Positions 49,801-60,187 of a stretch of DNA of 64,000 nt are shown in pieces. The translations under genes were made by a program, and so were the position numbers. The stretch covers positions 248,001-312,000 of the forward strand of contig UEGR01000007.1 in the NCBI GenBank assembly GCA_900465685.1, given 5' to 3'. A model generated the notes under the pieces. The model made no database searches and had not been told where the DNA came from. It saw only the letters and a program-made list of their open reading frames with translations. This DNA is from Hyphomicrobiales bacterium (GTDB lineage: Bacteria; Pseudomonadota; Alphaproteobacteria; Rhizobiales; Rhizobiaceae). The first letter of the stretch is position 1. Each line of letters starts with the position of its first letter.

Positions 49801-52800
49801 GGAAATCGACATCGGCCACAGATCGGACTGTTTGCCGAGACCGCTGGCGATGGTTTCCGGCGGCTGGCGCAAGGTCCGCTCCGGATAGAGCAGATAGGCC
49901 GCGACCTTCTGGTAATCGGCAGCTTCCGCCGGCTTGATACCGATATGATAGAGCTGCACCTGCGAGCTGGTCCAAGACAGCGAGAACTCGCGGGCAAAGC
50001 TTTCCGGATGACGATGCATCGCCACGGCATGTTCCACCGCATCGCGGCTGCCACCGGCGAAGGTCCAGAAAACAAGGCTCACCTTCTTGTGCGCCGGAAC
50101 GCGAACGCGTGTGCGCACCGAAGCAATCGGGTCGAGCACGCAGCCCTGGCTGCCAGTAAACTTCGCACCCGGTTCGAACGCGATCGCATCGCGCAGGCTG
50201 CGGCCACGACCGATGAAGGCGCGACGGTCGGTTTCGACCTCGGTTTCACGGACAGCGCCGGTCAGATCGGTGACGAAATGCGCCACATGGATATCCGGAT
50301 CGGACGGCGCGCGCTTGCGGCGCTTGGCATAGATGGTCGAACCGTTATCGGCGATCTCGGTTTCGACGAACATCTTGGCAAAGGCCGGATGGGCGGCATC
50401 ACTGTCCTTGTCGGTCAGCACCAGTTCCTCATAAGAGGTAACTTCGATGATGCGGTCACGCGCGGACGTATTGATGATGTCGAGCCTGCGGCCCTCACCG
50501 TCATATTCCGACGAGACGATCACTTCCATGACGGTCTTGATGTCACCGGCGGTCTTGTAGAATTCCGCCTTGTCTTCGGTGAAGACCGTCTTGGTTTCTT
50601 CGTCCGGATTGCGCACCGGCTCGCCAGTTGCCGACCACCAGTAGCCGCTTTCCATATCGCGCAGGAACAGGAAGGAGCCCTGAAGGTCTTCCGATGCATC
50701 GGCGTGGAAACGGGTGATGTCCCAATTGTGCCAGCGGCTGTAGCCGGAGCCATTGGCGGTGACCATCAGCGCATATTGGCCATTCGACATCATATGCGTG
50801 GTGCGCGGCGCCTTGAACGGCTTGTCGATGATGCGCATCGGCGCATCGTCGAAACCGCCCGAATCCACGCGCATCGGATTTTCCGTCTTGGCGTAGATCA
50901 TCGGGATTTCGCGCGGCGCCTTTTCCTGCAACAGCAGTTCGGCTGCTTCGATCACCGGATCGGAGTGGAAACGCTCACGCATGCGGCCTTCGAAGATCAC
51001 GTTGTTGACCGCGATGATCGCCATGCCATGGTGGTGGGCATAATAATTCTTCACGACCGCGCAGGTTTCGCCTTCGCGAACACGCGACGGGGTGAAGTCC
51101 ACGGAATCGTGGAAGCCATAGCGGCCCAGCGCGCCAAGCTTGGCCAGACGCTTGAGGTTGGCCACGGCTGCCGCTGGCTGATATTGCGATGCCAGCAGGC
51201 TCGCATAAGGCGCGATGACTGCATTGCGCGACAGGCCGCGCTGGAGACCCAGATTAGGCACGCCGAAATTGGAATATTGGTAGTTCATATGCGCATCACG
51301 CGCATTGAACGCCGCTTCCGAAATGCCCCATGGCAGACCACGTGAGGTCGCGTAATCGATCTGGCGCTGCACGACGAGCTTGTTGGTCTGGTCGAGCAGC
51401 GAACCGAGCGGCTCGGACATGACCAGCGGCGGCATCAGATATTCGAACATCGAGCCGGACCAGGAGAGCAGAGCGCCCTTCCAGCCCACCGGCACCAAAA
51501 GACGGCCCAGCTTGAACCAATGCTCGACCGGCACGTCGCCCTTGGCGATGGCGAACAGACTCGCCAGACGCGCTTCGGAAGCCAGAAGATCGTAGCAGCT
51601 TTCGTCCAGTTCGTTTTCCTGCACGCGGAAGCCGATCGACAGTAGGCGACGCTCCTTGCGCTCAAGGAAGCCGAACTGCATGTCGAAGGCCAGCTGACGC
51701 GAACGGGTTGCGAGATCGCGCAGGCGTTCGCGCAGTGCGTCGGTATCGCGTTCACCCATGGCGTCATCGGTATGCGCCTGGCAGGTATCGACCAGAATAC
51801 GCGCCCATTCCTTGGCTTCGCCGCTGGCGGGCGTCTCGATCTCGCTGTCGAGTTCTTCCATCAGACGCACAATGTCATTGGCGAAAAGCGACAGGTTGAT
51901 CGTGCGGAAGGATGCCGTTTCCGGTTCTTCCTTGATGGTGCGCACGGCGCGGCGGAAATTGGCTGTACGCTCTTCCAGACGGCGACGCAGCGGACGCAGG
52001 ATGCGGCGGTCGTCCGGGATATTCGCGATGGTTTCCTCAAGGATGTCGTTGACATCGAGGATGCCGTCGAGATCGCCCTGCACATAGACGGACGGTGCTT
52101 CCGCCCATTCTTCGAGCGCCGAAGACAGCGTCACCAGATGGCCGGCGAGATTGCCGCTATCGACCGCCGAAACATAGAGCGGGCGCATCGGGTTCAGCGT
52201 GTTGGTTTCGTACCAGTTGTAGAGATGGCCCTGATACTTCTCCATCTTTTCCAGCGTATCGACGGTCGCCTCGACACGCTCTACCGTTTCATCGAAGCCG
52301 ATCCAGCCGAAATCACGCGCTGCGACAATCGACAGAAGATAGACGCCGATATTGGTCGGCGAGGTCCGCTGGGCCAGGATCGGCGCCGGATCTTCCTGGA
52401 AGTTGTCCGGCGGCAGATGATGGTTTTCCTCATTGGCGAACTCGGCGAAGTAACGCCATGTCCGGCGCGCATAACGGCGCAGATCCGATTTGTCGGACGA
52501 CAGAACTTCAAGTGTGTCCTGCGGCTTGGCCGAACGGCTGACCAGCCATGCGATCAGCGGCGAGACGAACCAGATCACCGCAAAAGGTGCTGCAATCAGC
52601 GCGGCATGGCTTTCCGCAGCAAGCGGGAACAGGATCGCCAGACCCGCAATGGCCATGGCTGGCCACATGAGCTGGAAATAGAACAGCAGCGTGTCGGGTG
52701 ACGTCTTGGCCTGAGCAGCCGTGCGCCATTCCAGAAGATTGCGGCGCGAAACGAACAGGCGATAGACCGTGCGCGCAATGGCATCGGCCATCAGGAAGGC

Positions 52801-55545
52801 CGAATGCGCGATGAAGGTGGTGCGCAGCGCCACATCTGCCGTGCCGAGCGCAATATCGGTTAGTACCGATTGCGCATGCCCCTTCAGCGAATAATCCATA
52901 TTCACCGGGATCAGATTGGTGACGATGCCGAAAGTCGGCGCCACGAACATGCTGACGATCAGGAAGGCCTGCCAGACGGCAGCCGCACCGAGCGGCAGCA
53001 CGCTCCAGCCAACCACAGCAGCGAGAAGCCACAGGATCGGGTTCAGCGAGCGGCGCAGATTGTCGACCATCTTCCACCGGGTCGTGGCGCTGACGCCGCG
53101 ATTGGTGGAGAACAGCCATGGCAGAAGCTGCCAGTCGCCGCGCGCCCAGCGATGGTGGCGCGACACATCGACATTGTAGCCGGTCGGATAATCTTCCACG
53201 ACTTCCACATCGCTGACCAAAGCAGCGCGGGCATAGCCGCCTTCGAGAAGATCGTGGCTGAGAAGCGTGTTTTCCGGCACGCGGTCCTTCAGCGCCGCCT
53301 CAAAGGCGTCGATGTCGTAAAGACCCTTGCCGGTGAAGGTGCCTTCGCCCAGCAGGTCCTGATAGGTGTCGGAAACCGCAAAAACGTAAGGGTCGATGCC
53401 GCGATTGACCGAGAAGACGCGCTGCAGGAACGACGCTTCGTCGCCGGTGGTCAGCGACGGCGTGACGCGCGGCTGCAGGATGCCATAACCGCGAACGACC
53501 TTGCCGGTCTTTTCGTCGATGACCGGGCGGTTCAGCGGATGGCTGAGCTTGCCGGCCAGATTGGTGACAGATTCCGGCGTCAGACGCGTATCGGCGTCCA
53601 GCGTCATCACATACTTGATTTCCTTCGGCAGACGCTCGTCCGGCGGGAAGAAACTCGTATCCTGGTCGCCGCGCAGAAGCAGATTCAGCTCGTGCAGCTT
53701 GCCGCGCTTGCGCTCCCAGCCCATCCAGCAATTCTGCTTGTCGTTGAACAGGCGACGACGATGCATGAGGAAGAAGCGCGGCTGGTCGCCGCCCGTATAA
53801 TGCTCGTTGAGCTTGGCGATTTCCTCACGCGCATATTCGTAGATTTCCATATCCGCAGGCTTGATTTCCTGCTTCGCATCCACCCAGTCGCTGACCAGCG
53901 CGAAATAAATCTCGCCGCGCGGATTGGTAAGATAATGGACTTCCAGATTGCGAATCTGTTCATCGATGGAATCACGCGAGGTGATGAAGGTCGGCACAGC
54001 AACAAGCGTGCGCGCTTCTTCAGGCAAGCCTTCCTTGTATTCGAAGCCGATCAGACGCGTTGGCTGCACAAACCACGGCACCAGCGCATTGAACAGCGAA
54101 TAGGACGCATCCATCGCCGGGAAGATCGCCAGCAGCGTGAACAGCGTGCGCAGATCGGTCGAAAGACCAGCGCGGCTCATACAGTAGTTGACGAGCAGCA
54201 GAATGAGGATCGTGAAGATCGCCGTCGGGATGAACAGTCCGAGAAGTCCAAGCCCGCGATAAAAGCGCAGCGCCTTGACGCCAAAGGGCGCCTTGTAACC
54301 GCAGACCTTCTCCAATTCGCTGCGACCGTCGCCCGAAAGATAATAGGCGATGGACCCCTTGCCTTCGGCTTGCGGATGGCCTGCCTGCTCGGCGCGCTGT
54401 CCTTCCTCGGCAAGCTTGAGTGCTGCCCAGGTGATATCGATTTCGCTCATATCCGAATAGCGGGCGAGCTTTTCAATCGTCACGCGATAGGCGTTGCGCG
54501 AGCGGAAATCGAGGAGTTCGAAATCGCTGTGATCGCGCAGGATCGCATCAACCTCGTTGACGGTTTCGAACCAGGTTTCCCAATCCACGTCGTCGATGGA
54601 TTTCAGGCTGCGAATGATGTTGCCCATCGTCACGCCGCCAGTGGACTGGCGCGCATGTTCCTCGACGATGGCGTCTTCCGGGTTGCTGCCTTCCTGCTCC
54701 AGAATCCGCTCCAGCCAGCTGGCAGCAGCCGTGGTGTCAGTGGATGCGGAACGCAGACGATAGAGAAGATGCGTGGCAAAAGTGCTGTCGCGGGCGGCCT
54801 GCGTATATTGCGCCAGAACGGAATCCAGCTCTGCGCCATCGGCGACCACAATACGGTCGGCAGCCGTGTTGGCGAGATTGCGCATGTTGCGGGCGCGGTC
54901 GACGCGCAGCGCCAGACGGCGCGCATTCTCGATCAGGAAATAGCGAACGGCGGACGGCAGCGCCCACAATTCACCGATCTTCAGCGGCTCGACTTCCTGA
55001 AAGCCCTGGACGATGGCCGTCAGGGTTTTCAGCGAGAAATTGCTGTCCGTATGGGCGACATAAAGCCAGGCCAGCGCGAAAATGCGCGGCATGCCCTCAA
55101 CCGCCTTATAGGGCGGCAACTGGCGAATGAAGCGGCGCGGCAGATCGCGGCGGGCCTGCTGGACATTCTTGTCGATCTGATAATGGTTATCGAGCAGCCA
55201 TTGCGCGGCAGGCGTAATGGTCTCACCCGCACGCGACGCAGCGTCAGACGCGCGATAGGCGTGCAGGATCAGCTTGCCGTTTTCGGACAGGCGCTGATCG
55301 AACGGAAACGCCAGATAGCCCGGCAGCGGGATATTTTCCCCGCGGGCGACGGTGCTTGCCAGAACACGCAGCTCATCTTCTGTCTTGTAGAGAGCACGGA
55401 TCGGTGATGGCTGTTCCGGCGGAATCTGATCAGAACCACCCTGCCCGGTGGATTTCGGCTCCATCGGACTATTCGTTTTGGGTGGCTTTGACGATGTATT
55501 CTCGGTTGAGGTTGAATTGGAGTGCGAAGAAGACAATTCCGGCAT
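46885..55545 (-). CDS. cgs: Cyclic beta-1,2-glucan synthetase (NdvB/Cgs)
   Basis: This giant inner-membrane enzyme of 2,886 aa makes cyclic periplasmic beta-1,2-glucan from UDP-glucose, using itself as primer. The glycosyltransferase domain (GT84) lies between transmembrane groups near residues 434-493 and 835-1000. It contains the DxD-type motif in MTLDADTRLT at about 647-655 and RWARGDWQ near 798. The C-terminal phosphorylase-like GH94 part, which controls chain length, has GGDWNDGMN near 2570. The N-terminal 60 residues are Ser/Pro-rich. A later ATG (residue 28) is possible. In Brucella this glucan is a virulence factor. The frame is intact. Confidence 0.97.
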   Translation of the reverse strand: MPELSSSHSNSTSTENTSSKPPKTNSPMEPKSTGQGGSDQIPPEQPSPIRALYKTEDELRVLASTVARGENIPLPGYLAFPFDQRLSENGKLILHAYRASDAASRAGETITPAAQWLLDNHYQIDKNVQQARRDLPRRFIRQLPPYKAVEGMPRIFALAWLYVAHTDSNFSLKTLTAIVQGFQEVEPLKIGELWALPSAVRYFLIENARRLALRVDRARNMRNLANTAADRIVVADGAELDSVLAQYTQAARDSTFATHLLYRLRSASTDTTAAASWLERILEQEGSNPEDAIVEEHARQSTGGVTMGNIIRSLKSIDDVDWETWFETVNEVDAILRDHSDFELLDFRSRNAYRVTIEKLARYSDMSEIDITWAALKLAEEGQRAEQAGHPQAEGKGSIAYYLSGDGRSELEKVCGYKAPFGVKALRFYRGLGLLGLFIPTAIFTILILLLVNYCMSRAGLSTDLRTLFTLLAIFPAMDASYSLFNALVPWFVQPTRLIGFEYKEGLPEEARTLVAVPTFITSRDSIDEQIRNLEVHYLTNPRGEIYFALVSDWVDAKQEIKPADMEIYEYAREEIAKLNEHYTGGDQPRFFLMHRRRLFNDKQNCWMGWERKRGKLHELNLLLRGDQDTSFFPPDERLPKEIKYVMTLDADTRLTPESVTNLAGKLSHPLNRPVIDEKTGKVVRGYGILQPRVTPSLTTGDEASFLQRVFSVNRGIDPYVFAVSDTYQDLLGEGTFTGKGLYDIDAFEAALKDRVPENTLLSHDLLEGGYARAALVSDVEVVEDYPTGYNVDVSRHHRWARGDWQLLPWLFSTNRGVSATTRWKMVDNLRRSLNPILWLLAAVVGWSVLPLGAAAVWQAFLIVSMFVAPTFGIVTNLIPVNMDYSLKGHAQSVLTDIALGTADVALRTTFIAHSAFLMADAIARTVYRLFVSRRNLLEWRTAAQAKTSPDTLLFYFQLMWPAMAIAGLAILFPLAAESHAALIAAPFAVIWFVSPLIAWLVSRSAKPQDTLEVLSSDKSDLRRYARRTWRYFAEFANEENHHLPPDNFQEDPAPILAQRTSPTNIGVYLLSIVAARDFGWIGFDETVERVEATVDTLEKMEKYQGHLYNWYETNTLNPMRPLYVSAVDSGNLAGHLVTLSSALEEWAEAPSVYVQGDLDGILDVNDILEETIANIPDDRRILRPLRRRLEERTANFRRAVRTIKEEPETASFRTINLSLFANDIVRLMEELDSEIETPASGEAKEWARILVDTCQAHTDDAMGERDTDALRERLRDLATRSRQLAFDMQFGFLERKERRLLSIGFRVQENELDESCYDLLASEARLASLFAIAKGDVPVEHWFKLGRLLVPVGWKGALLSWSGSMFEYLMPPLVMSEPLGSLLDQTNKLVVQRQIDYATSRGLPWGISEAAFNARDAHMNYQYSNFGVPNLGLQRGLSRNAVIAPYASLLASQYQPAAAVANLKRLAKLGALGRYGFHDSVDFTPSRVREGETCAVVKNYYAHHHGMAIIAVNNVIFEGRMRERFHSDPVIEAAELLLQEKAPREIPMIYAKTENPMRVDSGGFDDAPMRIIDKPFKAPRTTHMMSNGQYALMVTANGSGYSRWHNWDITRFHADASEDLQGSFLFLRDMESGYWWSATGEPVRNPDEETKTVFTEDKAEFYKTAGDIKTVMEVIVSSEYDGEGRRLDIINTSARDRIIEVTSYEELVLTDKDSDAAHPAFAKMFVETEIADNGSTIYAKRRKRAPSDPDIHVAHFVTDLTGAVRETEVETDRRAFIGRGRSLRDAIAFEPGAKFTGSQGCVLDPIASVRTRVRVPAHKKVSLVFWTFAGGSRDAVEHAVAMHRHPESFAREFSLSWTSSQVQLYHIGIKPAEAADYQKVAAYLLYPERTLRQPPETIASGLGKQSDLWPMSISGDYPIFALRIDNEADLEVLRGVLRAQEYWRSKGLTVDVVAVNERAFSYAQDTQRAIDWIVEGFRARGGGQPHIFAVRRDQMSDESYNTLLASARIVMHAQNGSLAEQLRRSEEITVDLAARDAKSATTGQAAVQGLGAAGLAPAVIERGSSSTEERRPVVKPKVTNRPAPSGDDLQFWNGYGGFAEDGSYVVRVNGLTNTPHPWINVISNPSFGFHVSAEGSAFTWAGNSRDYQLTPWANDPVTNRPGEAIYILDRETGRTFAPTSNVLRDEAVTYEARHSHGYSTFAAQHGELALELTHIVDADKPVRLSRLTVTNKGRSKRKLRAYGYVEWVLGNARAKNVPFIVPSHDDELGALFAGNPYHPDKSGQIAFFAATEKPQSVTADRSEFIGTTGSVDRPEVVLAGKALSNTVEAGRDPCAALALDIEVGPGESRELVFLLGNAADQAQAKKLISDTRTVSFEDKLQAAKNQWETLFNRVQVKTPDPSFDLLVNGWLPYQAIACRIWARAAFYQASGAFGFRDQLQDTLSLLLVDPTLARAQILNAASRQFPEGDVQHWWLPATGAGVRTLISDDVVWLGYGTSLYVETTGDRSILDEKLPFLVGRKLEEGEHDAFYEPEISKDTVSLYEHCALALDLAVDRTGQHGLPLILGGDWNDGMNLVGVKGQGESVWLGWFLAYTLRQFIPIAEARKDKKRVDIWKAHLESLTAALDRDGWDGEWYRRGFYDNGAPLGSKDSDECQIDAIAQSWSVLSGVADPKRAEQAMVSLEKRLLDDEGELLRLFTPPFDKTVQEPGYIKGYPPGVRENGGQYTHGATWAILALARMGKAAEAWRLFSLISPVNHGRNPDVYRVEPYVIAADIYSVEPRRGQGGWTWYTGSAGWFYRVATEGILGVTKRGDRLHLDPALPPEWDGYEAELRFGEALYRVKVVAGAKDKAIKLNGRKVGKPDEGVPIKPDGEHEIVVELPKQK

Positions 55546-55865
55546 CTGCCTTAACAGCCTTTCCGAAGGAAATGAGTAATCTGCGGCGGTGGATACTAAA
55601 TTCGATTCAGTCTAGGGAAACGACAGTATCCTTGATCGGTTCCCTGCATGTCGCCCGCTTTTGGCCAAAATGCGACGGCGCATTGTGCTGATATTCAAAC
55701 CGTTTAAATCGCAACGCACAATTCTTTCCGAACAGTAATGTTGCGTTATGAAAATCGTGGCCTTTTACAATCGTAACATATTGAAATTTAAAATAATACC
55801 ACTCTGAGTAAGCGAGCAGGAAATTTACGCGCGCGCCCGCATTCACGCCCGACAGGACAAAAAAA
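55546..55865. other. Intergenic region upstream of cgs
   Basis: The 320 bp between the cgs start and the cysA terminator are moderately AT-rich at 55730-55810. They presumably hold the cgs promoter, but no confident -35/-10 pair stood out. No coding potential was accepted. Confidence 0.55.
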
Positions 55866-55901
55866 GCGGCTGTCGCGCAAGAATCACCGCGCGACAGCCG
55901 C
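55866..55901 (-). terminator. Terminator of the sulfate transport operon
   Basis: A 13-bp perfect stem (gcggctgtcgcgc / gcgcgacagccgc) with a 10-nt loop is followed on the minus strand by a T-run. It lies 33 nt beyond the cysA stop. Confidence 0.9.
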
Positions 55902-55934
55902 CTTTTGTCAGTTTATTGGACCAAAAATCGCGAT

Positions 55935-57020
55935 TCAGGCGTCGACTTTTGCCGAAGTTCCCGCCGAAGCCTTTTCGGGGCCACCTGCCGGAAACAACTT
56001 CCAGTAGCGCGGGCGAAACGCGATGCGGCTTTTCTCCGCAGCCGGGTGTTCCGCCGGAATTTCGATCTCGATGCGCTCCCGCGCGCCGCCCACCTCAAGC
56101 TCCACGCGCCGCTTGCCGCCGGAACGGCGGCTTGCCACCACCGTGCCAGCGATGCAGCCGCCACAACCGTCGAGCAGTTCGACATCATGCGGGCGGAAAT
56201 AGAGCTGCGCCTCGCCGCTTGCAGCGCCCTCGGCGGTGAGGCCGATATTGCGATCCGTCAGCCAGACTTCGCCATTCTCGACCCGCACCGGAAGCGTGCT
56301 GGATTCGCCGATGAATCCATAGACGAAAGGCGAGTTCGGATCGTCATAGACCTCATCCGGCGTGCCGACCTGTTCGATGCGTCCCTGACTCATGACCACA
56401 ACGCGGTCGGCCAGTTCCAGCGCTTCATCCTGATCGTGCGTCACGAAAACCGTGGTGTGGCCGGTCTTGTCGTGGATTTCACGCAACCAGCGGCGCAGTT
56501 CCTTGCGCACCAGCGCATCGAGCGCGCCGAAAGGCTCGTCGAGAAGCAAAACCTTCGGCTCGATGGCCATGGCGCGGGCAAGCGCGACGCGCTGGCGCTG
56601 GCCGCCCGAAAGCTGGGCGGGATAGCGCTTTTCAAGCCCCTGCAACTGCACCAGATCGAGCAACTCCAGTGCGCGACGGCGGATTTCAGCGGTGGCCGGA
56701 CGGGTTGAACCGGGACGAACCTTGAGGCCGAAACCGATATTGTCCGCAACCGTCATATGCCGGAACAGCGCATAATGCTGGAAAACGAATCCGACATTGC
56801 GCTCCTGCACGCTTTTCTGCGAGGCGTCTTCCTCACCGAAGAAAATCGTACCTTCGGTCGGTGTTTCCAGTCCGGCGATCAAACGCAACAGCGTGGTCTT
56901 GCCCGAACCGGAAGGGCCGAGCAGCGCGATCAGTTCGCCAGAACGGATATCCAGCGACACATTATGCAAAGCCGGAAAACGGGCGAACTCTTTACGCACA
57001 TCGGCAACACGAACTTCCAT
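55935..57020 (-). CDS. cysA: Sulfate/thiosulfate ABC transporter ATP-binding protein
   Basis: This 361-aa cytoplasmic ATPase of the sulfate importer shows Walker [10 protein letters not shown] near residues 36-44, signature [16 protein letters not shown], Walker [12 protein letters not shown] and the H-loop [12 protein letters not shown]-terminal regulatory beta-domain (TOBE-like) follows. The start is the ATG at 57018-57020 ([10 protein letters not shown]), behind GGATTGGGA. An open frame to 57080 is not needed. It is the last gene of sbp-cysT-cysW-cysA, 83 nt after cysW. Confidence 0.96.
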   Translation of the reverse strand: MEVRVADVRKEFARFPALHNVSLDIRSGELIALLGPSGSGKTTLLRLIAGLETPTEGTIFFGEEDASQKSVQERNVGFVFQHYALFRHMTVADNIGFGLKVRPGSTRPATAEIRRRALELLDLVQLQGLEKRYPAQLSGGQRQRVALARAMAIEPKVLLLDEPFGALDALVRKELRRWLREIHDKTGHTTVFVTHDQDEALELADRVVVMSQGRIEQVGTPDEVYDDPNSPFVYGFIGESSTLPVRVENGEVWLTDRNIGLTAEGAASGEAQLYFRPHDVELLDGCGGCIAGTVVASRRSGGKRRVELEVGGARERIEIEIPAEHPAAEKSRIAFRPRYWKLFPAGGPEKASAGTSAKVDA

Positions 57021-57103
57021 TCCCAATCCTTTCCCCTGCCGCTTCGCGGCCATCGTTCTTTCAAGCGCGTTCAAGCGCATGGGATCAGCATCCCAGATTG
57101 TTT

Positions 57104-57967
57104 TCAGTGCCCGTTGCTGCCCGCCAGCTCATCGCTATAGCGCAGTTCGAGGATTGTCTTGAGCGCCAGCGTCAGAAGCGCAAGCAGGGCCAGAAGCGAG
57201 GCCACCGCGAATGCCGCGACGAAGTTATACTCGTTATAGAGAATTTCCACATGCAAAGGCATCGTATTGGTGAGACCGCGAATGCGGCCCGATACCACGG
57301 ATACGGCGCCGAATTCACCCATGGCGCGCGCATTGCAAAGCAGAACGCCATAGAGGAGGCCCCATTTGACGTTCGGCAGCGTGACATAGCGAAATGTCTG
57401 CCAGCCGTTGGCGCCAAGCGAAATCGCAGCTTCTTCGTCACCGGTTCCCTGTTCCTGCATCAGCGGGATCAATTCACGCGCTACAAACGGAAACGTCACG
57501 AAAACCGTCGCCAGCACAATGCCGGGCACCGCGAAGAGTATCTGGATGCCATGTTGCTCCAGCCAGGGCCCGAGCAGGCTGTGGCTGGAAAACAGCAGCA
57601 CGAAGACCAGACCGGAAATCACCGGCGACACCGAAAACGGCAGATCGATCAGCGTAGTCAAGAGCGCCTTGCCCTTGAATTCGAACTTGGCGATTGCCCA
57701 GGCGGCGGCAACGCCGAAGACCAGATTGAGCGGCACGGCGATGGCCGCGACAGTCAAAGTGAGTCTGATTGCCGACCAGGCGTCTGGCTCCAGCAAGGCC
57801 TCGACATAGGCCGTGGGGCCCTTGCGGAATGCTTCGACAAAGACTGCAATCACCGGCAGAATCAGGAAGAGAGCCAGAAACGCCAGCGCGAGCGCGATCA
57901 GGATGATGCGCGTCGGTCGGCTTTCGGTCACAGCACTACGGCTGGCGCGCTTTTTTTCATTCGCCAT
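57104..57967 (-). CDS. cysW: Sulfate ABC transporter permease CysW
   Basis: This 287-aa inner-membrane permease has six helices. The EAA loop that contacts CysA is [21 protein letters not shown]. Its start (57965-57967, MANEKKRAS) overlaps the 3' end of cysT by 11 bases, so translation is coupled. The N-terminus is a charged cytoplasmic stretch of about 20 residues. Confidence 0.95.
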   Translation of the reverse strand: MANEKKRASRSAVTESRPTRIILIALALAFLALFLILPVIAVFVEAFRKGPTAYVEALLEPDAWSAIRLTLTVAAIAVPLNLVFGVAAAWAIAKFEFKGKALLTTLIDLPFSVSPVISGLVFVLLFSSHSLLGPWLEQHGIQILFAVPGIVLATVFVTFPFVARELIPLMQEQGTGDEEAAISLGANGWQTFRYVTLPNVKWGLLYGVLLCNARAMGEFGAVSVVSGRIRGLTNTMPLHVEILYNEYNFVAAFAVASLLALLALLTLALKTILELRYSDELAGSNGH

Positions 57968-58823
57968 AGCCGTATTTCTTTCTTGATCGCGCCTGAATGA
58001 GATTGATGAGCAAGAGCATCGCGAAGGATAGCACCAGCATGATGGTGGCCAGCGCTGTCGCACCGGCGTAGTCAAACTCCTCCAGCTTGACCACGATCAG
58101 CAGCGGCGTAATTTCCGATACATAAGGCGTGTTGCCCGCAATGAAGATGACCGAGCCATATTCACCCACGCCGCGCGCGAAGGCGAGCGCAAAGCCGGTC
58201 AGAATGGCAGGCTGAAGGCTCGGCAGGAGCACGCGCCAGATGGTCTGGAAACGCGAAGCACCAAGCGTCGCCGCTGCCTCTTCAACCTCACGGCTGATTT
58301 CTTCCATGATCGGCTGCACGGTGCGCACCACGAATGGCAGGCCGATGAAGATCAGCGCGATCACAATGCCGAGACGCGTGAAGGCGATGCGGATGCCAAA
58401 GGGCGCAAACAGGCTACCAATCCAGCCATTCGGTGCGTAGATGGCCGCAAGCGCAATACCGGCAACTGCTGTCGGCAATGCAAAGGGAATATCGACAATC
58501 GCATCCACGACGCGGCGGCCGGGAAAGCGATAGCGGGTCAGGACCCAGGCCAGAATGACGCCGAACACCACATTGACCAGAGCGGCGATAAACGCCGTTC
58601 CAAAGCTTGTTTCGAGCGCCTTCAGCGTGCGATCATCGGTGATGAGCCGCCAGAAACCGGCGAAACCGACATCGGTGGAGCGCAGCACGAGGGCTGCCAG
58701 CGGGATGAGAATGAGAAGAGTCAGATAGGCAACACTGAAACCGAACGTCAGTCCGAAACCTGGAATGACGCTCGGCTTACGAAAGTGAAACCCTGCTCTG
58801 GCCCGTGCAGGGAGCGAAGACAT
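57957..58823 (-). CDS. cysT: Sulfate ABC transporter permease CysT
   Basis: This 288-aa inner-membrane permease, partner of CysW, has an EAA loop [21 protein letters not shown] and the family block [17 protein letters not shown]. It lies 126 nt downstream of the binding-protein gene, with a small GC-rich hairpin in between, and overlaps cysW. Confidence 0.95.
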   Translation of the reverse strand: MSSLPARARAGFHFRKPSVIPGFGLTFGFSVAYLTLLILIPLAALVLRSTDVGFAGFWRLITDDRTLKALETSFGTAFIAALVNVVFGVILAWVLTRYRFPGRRVVDAIVDIPFALPTAVAGIALAAIYAPNGWIGSLFAPFGIRIAFTRLGIVIALIFIGLPFVVRTVQPIMEEISREVEEAAATLGASRFQTIWRVLLPSLQPAILTGFALAFARGVGEYGSVIFIAGNTPYVSEITPLLIVVKLEEFDYAGATALATIMLVLSFAMLLLINLIQARSRKKYGYGE

Positions 58824-58912
58824 GCTGTTGTTTTGTTCCCTTTTTCAGTGGCTGCAAATATCAGCTCCGGTTCTTGCGGGCTGACTGTGCTCTTATTGCG
58901 CATTAAACGGAA

Positions 58913-58931
58913 AGCCGCGTCTGCCGCGGCT
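58913..58931 (-). terminator. Intercistronic hairpin between sbp and cysT
   Basis: A 7-bp perfect GC-rich stem (agccgcg / cgcggct) with a 5-nt loop lies 19 nt after the sbp stop, without a T-tract. It probably protects or partly terminates the message, giving more binding protein than permease, as in many ABC operons. Confidence 0.55.
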
Positions 58932-58949
58932 CCCCGAAATGGCTGCCTC

Positions 58950-59990
58950 TTATTTGCCAGGCTTGTAGATCTGGTCGAACGTGCCTCCGTCACCGAAATG
59001 GTAAGGCTGTGCCTTGGCCCAACCGCCGAAAATCGGATCATCGATGGTGACCAGCGTCAAGTCGGGAAGTTTGCGCTGCTGGTCAGCCGGGATCAGATCA
59101 GGCTTCGACGGACGGTAGAAATGCTTGGCCGCGATGGCCTGACCTTCCGGCGAATAGAGATATTCGAGATAGGCCTGCGCCAGCTTTGTGGTGCCATTTT
59201 CCTCGGCGTTCTTGTCAACAACCGCGACCGGCGGTTCAGCCAGGATCGATTGTGGCGGCACGACGATATCGAACGCGTCTTCACCAAATTCGGCAACCGA
59301 GAGATAGGCTTCATTTTCCCAGGCTAGCAGCACATCGCCCAGCTGGCGTTGCACAAAGCTGGTCGTCGCGCCGCGTGCGCCGGTATCGAGCACCGGAACG
59401 TGGCGGAACAGATCAGCGATGTAATCCTTGATCTTCTGTTCGTCGCCGCCATACTGCTTATAGGCCCAGGCCCAGGCGGCAAGATAGTTCCAGCGTGCGC
59501 CGCCGGAGGTCTTCGGGTTCGGCGTGATGACTTCCACGCCATCCTTCACCAGATCGCCCCAATCCTTGATGGCCTTCGGGTTACCCTTGCGCACCAGAAA
59601 AACGATGGTCGACGTATAGGGTGACGAATTGTTCGGCAAGCGCTTGCGCCATTCCTTATCGATCTTGCCCGTGCGCTCCGCAATCGCGTCGATATCGCTT
59701 TCGAGCGCCAACGTGACGACATCGGCCTTGACGCCATCGATCACCGAACGGGCTTGTGCACCCGAACCGCCATGCGATGCGCGGATGGTGACAGTTTCGC
59801 CGGTTTCCTTCTTCCAATGCGCCGCAAAGGCCGCATTGTAATCCTTGTACAGCTCACGCGTTGGATCGTAGGACACATTCAGAAGCGTCTGATCCGCATG
59901 GCTTGCCTGAACGGTTCCAGCCAGCGATGCCGCTGCCACCAATGCCGCCAAAGTGAGTGAAAGTTTCGATAATTTCACGACCGCCTCCAT
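58950..59990 (-). CDS. sbp: Periplasmic sulfate-binding protein
   Basis: This 346-aa solute-binding protein has a signal peptide of about 32 residues ([20 protein letters not shown]). The family is clear from [40 protein letters not shown] and [19 protein letters not shown], which line the sulfate site. It is the first gene of the import operon. A possible alternative start is the GTG four codons inside. Regulation is unknown, as no CysB or known riboswitch was recognised upstream. Confidence 0.95.
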   Translation of the reverse strand: MEAVVKLSKLSLTLAALVAAASLAGTVQASHADQTLLNVSYDPTRELYKDYNAAFAAHWKKETGETVTIRASHGGSGAQARSVIDGVKADVVTLALESDIDAIAERTGKIDKEWRKRLPNNSSPYTSTIVFLVRKGNPKAIKDWGDLVKDGVEVITPNPKTSGGARWNYLAAWAWAYKQYGGDEQKIKDYIADLFRHVPVLDTGARGATTSFVQRQLGDVLLAWENEAYLSVAEFGEDAFDIVVPPQSILAEPPVAVVDKNAEENGTTKLAQAYLEYLYSPEGQAIAAKHFYRPSKPDLIPADQQRKLPDLTLVTIDDPIFGGWAKAQPYHFGDGGTFDQIYKPGK

Positions 59991-60187
59991 TGTTTCCTTT
60001 GGGTCCCCCCACGGGTTATCCCTCGAGTATCCATTGGTCAGGACAGTATCAGAGGTCTTTGACGACAGGATGCCACAACCTCACCGAAATTTAAAACGGC
60101 TTCGAAAAATCTACTCCCTTTTGAGGATATTTCGGGGATATTTTTTCCGCCACCCCATGGAAACACGCCGGACGTAGCATCAATAAC

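Noticed and set aside
48658..55407. Several long open frames antisense to cgs (up to about 895 codons)
   Set aside because: cgs is a clear full-length gene with family motifs along its length. The opposite frames are composition artefacts.
55607..55846. 79-codon frame in the cgs upstream region
   Set aside because: Weak start, unusual composition, no ribosome site. Treated as non-coding.
59991..60187. Possible riboswitch upstream of sbp
   Set aside because: No consensus of a SAM-type or other known riboswitch could be recognised by eye. The gap is short and only partly structured. A covariance-model search would decide.
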